This document shows, one piece after another, positions 58,984-64,000 of a stretch of DNA of 64,000 nt (positions are counted from its first letter, which is position 1; every line of letters starts with the position of its first letter). Position numbers and translations under genes: made by a program. The stretch covers positions 62,001 through 126,000 of the forward strand of contig JASWJB010000097.1 of NCBI GenBank assembly GCA_032433595.1, read 5' to 3'. The notes under the pieces were generated by a model, which had not been told where the DNA came from, searched no databases, and was given only the letters and a program-made list of their open reading frames with translations. The DNA comes from Conoideocrella luteorostrata (Eukaryota > Ascomycota > Sordariomycetes > Hypocreales > Clavicipitaceae).

Positions 58984-61373
58984 TCACGTATACTGGACTC
59001 TGACTCTCATCCAGCAACGCTCCGTATAATTCGTGAAAGGCTCACGCAGAGATCTTTAGTAATTCGTAGTAACCTCTCTCTTGCCGAGATTAAATAGTCT
59101 AACAGCTCACTTGTTACTCATCGAGTCGCTGGCCACTTTAAATAAATATATTAAATAGGGACATAATGCACTTAACACACTTAATACAACTTTAGGGCAA
59201 AACTTTATAAATTCTTAACTTGCTTAATGCCTTCTTCTGTTAAGGGCATAATCGCACTACTTATAGCTATAATGTTCCTTCTAACTAAATTAGTTAAGCC
59301 TACAACTTACGTGAATTCAAATCTGTCACTCTAGAGGATGTTAATATAAGTAGCTATAGTTAATTTAATTAGTAAATATAGTTTTTACGGGCTAGATACG
59401 CCTAGTGGGATACTAGACGTGGCACGTGGATTGTCGATATTAGCAGTAAGGTAAATTAGTTATTAAGTATAGGATACCCGTAAATAAAGCAAAGCAATAC
59501 ACAAGTAGCATATCAGACTATTGTAAGATTATTGTTAATTCCATCTACTAACAGGCTAGATTTAACCTTTTATGTGTTGAATCTGTCACGTGAGTAACCC
59601 GAGTAACCTGTGCTAGCTATAGCTATTTAATACGCAATAATAATCCTTAATACTTAGTTAATTAACTAGAAATATAACCTCTTCTTTTACTAAAATATTA
59701 GCTAAAAATCCTTTAATTTAGGCATAAATCTAGTATTATTTCTAACAATTCTATAGGTAAGTCTTTTATTTTATACTTAATATATGTAATACTTAGCTCT
59801 TACTGCTTGTCTTGCAGATAACTACTGCCGAAGACAATATGCTATTACAATTAGCAAGGCACCAGCAAGAAAGACAAACAAGGAAGGTTGTTACGTGCTG
59901 GAATACCCTTATAGAGCTAAATTACGCTGCGTGCCTCCAACCGAGGTCGCAGCTAGACCTTTTGGTGCAGTGGATTTAGGCGGTGCACTAGCCCTTTTAT
60001 TCCGTAACAAAGGTATTGAGATTAGAGTAGATCCTTCGGAAATTCCCGAGCCTCTATTAGCTAGGATTGCGTCATATTAGAAGCAGATGGCGTGACACAA
60101 AAGATGTTAAGTTTAACGCTAATAAATTTAAAAATTGTTCTGGCTGCTGAAGGACTACATAGAAGGGTGGCAGTACTCTTCCGAAGAGCCGGACCACAAG
60201 CATCCAAATTCATCACTTTTCAGTCTCTTCATCAAGCAAAAGGTTGAAACCCAATCGATGCCTTGTATCGCCTGCGATGCCTGCCTGACCTAGAAAAATA
60301 GCTCAACGAAGGGTGACGACAACCCTACCTGGGCTCAACTTGGCCTTGTATACCCTTGCCTTCATTACTCATATTCCCTTTTACGCCCTACCCAAGTTGA
60401 CTTGGCCGTATCGATGACATTAGACAAAGCTTGTCTTTTTGCGTGAATATGACTGAGTGTGCCGCTTGCAAGGGTTCCGGTTACAACTAGCAAGGCTTGC
60501 TTCATTTGTGGGAATTGCAAAGGCAAGGGTGAAGTTTGACCGCATTTTGCTAGTGCCATTCCTCGGGCTCAATGTACGATGTCGCGGCAGGCTGTTACGA
60601 TAAATAATGCACATAGTTTAAGACGCTGTGATTTTCCGTGCTCTTGCGTACGCTATTCCAGTGCCAGAGCTTGATTTGTCAATGCAGTTACGCATGATGT
60701 GACGAATCGGATTTTACTTCATCATCAACGACACGGATCATTACACTTCTACTTCATGCAATGTTTCGATACCTGCGGTCTCCCAGCTTGCGCCCATCCT
60801 GGGAGCGACTTCAGGTACGTCTTCCTCGAGATACCCGGGAGCAGACATCTATAGGAGATGGCAAACGCGACCTCGCCATACCTGTACCACCCAATAAAGC
60901 GCGGTCAATGTCTACCATGCTAATGGTGTTCAAGGCGCTCTCCCAGAAATTCCTGGAATCCGGCATCAAAACCATGCCCCAGCCTGTGTCGATATTCTGA
61001 TCAATTACACCGGTTTAGCCGCACCGGCCAGGTTTCACTATTGTGCCTGATCCCGATTGGTCACCTACTCACACGATGTTGTCAAACCATGCAACAGATG
61101 CGAATAGATATATTATAACCATCATAACGGCCAATACGGCCAATACGGCTCGCAGGAATGGAGTCGTTTCTTCGCCATGCAGGTTCCTTATGCCGATCAA
61201 GATGGAGGGACGGCGTGGGGGTGCCGCAAGGTGGATGTCATGTCCCGTTATGTTCTTGCCTAGTTGCGTGAAATGATCCAATACCAATAGAGTACCATGT
61301 TATAGAAAAATCCTCAAAGTAAAGCTCGTAGACAGGTTATTGGTCCCCAAAGCTGCCAAATCTTGACCCAGGC
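58984..61373. other. AT-rich to mixed stretch without supported gene
   Basis: 59100-59800 is strongly AT-rich. An ATG frame at 59895-60080 (61 codons, ending VDPSEIPEPLLARIASY) looks like a protein C-terminus but has no visible partner exons. About 60140-60190 resembles the long-TIR element arm. The open frame at 60761-61000 is unsupported. Confidence 0.45.
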
Positions 61374-61374
61374 T

Positions 61375-62923
61375 TCATGACTCATCCGAAGCTGTGGTTG
61401 TCTCGCTGTTCCCTTTGCACTCTTCGACATACGTCTCAGCAATATGTCTCTGAAGTTCATCATGGGAGTCCCGCCATGCTGAGCTTTCGCATAGCTCAAC
61501 ATCATCTTCATGCGTCTCGCAAGCATTTTTCGCCGTAGCCGCTGGCCGCCCTGCCTGAAATGCTGTATTATTCGCGGCCACAAAAGGTCTCCCTTTGCTG
61601 TTGGGCCAAATCCCTCGCATTTCTGAATGCAGTAGCTCCGCACCGGAAAGCGTCAATATCGCCAGTCATTTGCCAACCGCCAATCTGGGTCATATGGTAC
61701 TCCGGCCGCTCTCCCTCAGCGGCCGCACCGGTGACGTGATGGGCATACATCTTGAGCATACCATCGTGGTAGGTAGAGCTAAGCGCATGGGCTTTGCCAT
61801 CAAACACTAGCTCTTCTTCGCCGTAGTTCTGCAGGCTGTGCATGGCGCGAGCTCCTATGGCCCCATCCAGGCACGCCTGCCGTTTCGTCACATCGGCACC
61901 AGCGCGCGGAGCTTTGGCCTCTACAAAGAATTTAGGTACCGCTAGAGCATGTCTATGGCTAGTGGGTATAATTGTGCTGCTTAGTTTTGTTCGGACTATT
62001 GTGTTAATATCTCTTGGGTACGATCTATCGTACAAGTCGGGCACTGCCTTGACTGTTGTTTCGTCGGTTATTGAATCAAGGCTTGTAAAAGGGAAATTCC
62101 CCTCGCTTGGGATATTAATATTGCCATGTATTGTTGGAAGTATATTGCTTATAACCTCACTTTCGGATATTACACGGTCATTTGCTTGCGCGAAATTCGT
62201 AAAGGTTGAGCGTGAGTAACTGGGTGGTGATGCCTGGGGGACTGCCAGCGCTTGAACAATATCGTCCAAGTTGCTAGGCTCTGGTGTTGAGCCATGAGGA
62301 TATTTATATCCTAGGGGGTATATGCTGTGGTCGATAAGGTCCTGCTCGAAATTCCTATCATAAGCGGATGAAGGCTTTCGCTTTGGCTTGGGGGAACTTC
62401 TGTGCGACTGTGTCGATTGGCTTGAGGATCGCAAGGAGCGGCTAAAGATCATTTTTACGTGATTTGGTTCGGGACACTAGTTATAAATTAGTTAATAGTA
62501 CTATACATGCATATAGAGGTGGAATAAACTTACCCCTTGTAGATGTTGAAGATTAGGGCCGCCGCGTCTTGCAAATCGCGCAAGTGTTGTCGATATTAAA
62601 GCTGCCGATTTTGTACGAGGACGAAGTTTTGCATTGTTTCGCCGATTGAGTTCCCGTAATGCACGAGGCGTGAGCCAAATCTTGGATAATTTATCCCAAA
62701 ATTGTGGTGAAAAGTTGGATGCTCTGCACACAGGAGAAGTGGACTTGGCCCACTTCGCTGGAGAGCTGTTGCTCCGCGCGAGAAGAATGTCAGTATTCTG
62801 TTGTCTGCAATTCCGAAAGCTGGCTGCAGGGTGTTGTAGAGAGTTGGAAGCGGAGGAGGGATGCTTTTTGAGACGAGAAGTTGGTGTGAACAACTCCAAC
62901 TTCTGCGGAAAGGAACACATCAT
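61375..62923 (-). CDS. DUF7924-type fungal protein, C-terminus frameshifted
   Basis: Exons 62923-62534 and 62476-61568 give 432 residues as read (intron 62477-62533). The N-terminal part has SPQFWDKLSKIWLTPRALREL and FARRGGPNLQHLQG-C-PEP. The core has LAVPKFFVEAKAP, TKRQACLDGAIGARAMHSLQ and SSTYHDGMLKMYAHH, then the typical C-terminal AFRNARDLAQQQR. These are hallmarks of a family common in fungi (DUF7924, possibly a nuclease-like fold because of the E-A-K motif; function unproven). The frame stops at 61568, but the next frame continues with a plausible tail rich in Asp/Glu to 61375. A run of four T in the gene (61582-61585) instead of three would account for this. It is either a recent lesion or a base-calling error. 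Confidence 0.68.
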
Positions 62924-63435
62924 GGAATGAGCGAGAACGGCCGTGTTGCCTGGCGTGGGTTGTGTATCGTGTATCAAGTTACACAGTGTTTGTATGTTGA
63001 AACAGTTTGGTTGCCAGCGCCTTTAGGCATCTAGAATAGTTAGAAGAAGAGCTCGCGAGCGTGCTCAGTCCACGTCACGCGCCTTGGCCAGGATATTAGG
63101 ATTGCGGGCAGGGAATGCGTGTGCTACTGCAAATGGAATGGAATGGAACCGAATAAGGCGCGGAAGGCATTGGGTTCCCGCCAGATTCTCTTTGTTTAGT
63201 GGGCGCTTTGTTTGCTTGGTGTTTGCTTGGTCCATCTCATCCAAGTAGCAGGTTGCTCGTGTGTTGGTTGCGTGTTTGTTGTATGTGCTTTGCATGTGCC
63301 GTGAAGCGGCCCGTTTAGTACTAGCATTATGCTACTCCGTAACTTGCTCCGTACATCATTATGAAAATGGCGGCGTGTTGTAAAAACAATACGCTCGGTA
63401 CTGCCGTTGCCTTGATTTCACGTGCCATTCGTTAC
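62924..63435. other. Upstream region without gene
   Basis: Promoter-side sequence of the DUF7924 gene. No supported frame. A TGTTTGCTTGG-type repeat is near 63200. Confidence 0.4.
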
Positions 63436-63649
63436 TATAGGTTGCACAAGGCGTTTTGCAACGTATTGATATCAATGCGTTCAAAATGCAATATATTTAA
63501 TAAGTCTCTGGTGTCTATCTAAGAAGAGGAAACAAGTCAAGGAGAAAGCCCTAATATCGTCGTATAAGTATCGTGGCCAGAACGTGGCCAGAACATGACC
63601 ACGTGACCTGCTCCGTGCTTCCTATTGTGCTCGACGAGGGATTCCAACA
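63436..63649 (-). mobile_element. Solo LTR, family C, reverse
   Basis: 214 bp from TATAGGTTGCACAAGG to GGGATTCCAACA with the family C core ATCGTCGTATAAGTATCGTGGCCAG. A short internal duplication of GTGGCCAGAAC is seen. The first two bases of the expected TGTAGG start are altered. Confidence 0.75.
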
Positions 63650-63663
63650 ATTGGTACGCACTC

Positions 63664-63740
63664 GTGTTGCGTAATGTGCCTTCATGAGCATGTAAGAGCA
63701 CCTTACAACAATGGATATCGGCAGAAATAGATTGATTCAA
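63664..63740 (+). repeat. End fragment of the long-TIR element family
   Basis: GTTGCGTAATGTGCCTTCAT, TACAACAATGGATATCGGC and AGAAATAGATTGATT match the arm at 52771 and the reversed arm at 54283. It directly follows an LTR. Confidence 0.6.
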
Positions 63741-64000
63741 ATAAATAGATTATTAATAACTTTAGATGATTCAATTGACTGATGATTCAGACCTTCCTCG
63801 AATACCCTGAAATTATCCTACTTATAGCACCTTCTATCCTTCCGTATCTCCGGTGACTCCTTAATCTTCATTATCTCCCTAATCTCCAATATCTCCGGCA
63901 TCCCTATTATCCAACACACTGATCTCCCTGACAGGAGCTATTATCGTCTCAACAAAATCCTTTTTCCCATTCATAGGCAGACCCATCCCACATGAAAATA

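Overview
The window comes from a filamentous ascomycete, most likely a Sordariomycete close to the insect-associated Hypocreales. The evidence is short GT-AG introns (about 45-80 nt) with clear CTAAC/CTGAT branch sites, fungal-type NLR genes, a DUF3723 relic, a DUF7924 gene, and a heat-labile-enterotoxin-like gene of the type expanded in entomopathogenic fungi. The region is gene-poor and rich in solo LTRs and decayed genes, so it looks like an accessory compartment. The species call is inference.

Layout. 1-3718 (-): NLR with SERAC1-like hydrolase, NB-ARC and TPR domains, running off the left edge. 5159-7563 (-): DUF3723 pseudogene ending at an LTR. 8474-10157 (-): secreted protein with 24-bp coding repeats. 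11.7-13.5 kb: solo LTRs. 13677-16903 (-): nitric oxide synthase. 17-23 kb: no convincing gene. 23260-24540 (+): flavohemoglobin. 25185-27219 (+): argininosuccinate synthase. 29219-31155 (-): MFS transporter. 32690-34068 (+): NACHT-ankyrin pseudogene split by a solo LTR. 35845-38130 (-): enterotoxin A-chain-like protein. 40-45 kb: decayed repeats and a copia gag relic. 46282-46999 (+): orphan gene. 47678-49796 (-): secreted protein with an ADP-ribosyltransferase-like N-terminus. 51071-52029 (+): secreted protein with three cysteine modules. 52.0-54.3 kb: nested LTRs and a long-TIR element. 54724-56227 (+): subtilisin-like protease. 57099-58716 (-): SRPK-like kinase pseudogene. 61568-62923 (-): DUF7924 protein with a C-terminal frameshift.

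The most interesting assembly is at 13.7-27.2 kb. A nitric oxide synthase (arginine to citrulline plus NO), a flavohemoglobin (NO to nitrate) and a second enzyme using citrulline (argininosuccinate synthase) lie together, with a transporter next to them. This reads as a physically linked module that makes NO, detoxifies it and recycles citrulline. A second cluster at 35.8-56.2 kb holds four genes for probable or known-type secreted factors among repeats, resembling a virulence-factor island.

Three or more solo-LTR families (called A, B and C here) are scattered through the window, several with 5-bp target duplications. Exon boundaries were derived by eye from splice consensus and family alignment and have not been checked against transcripts.
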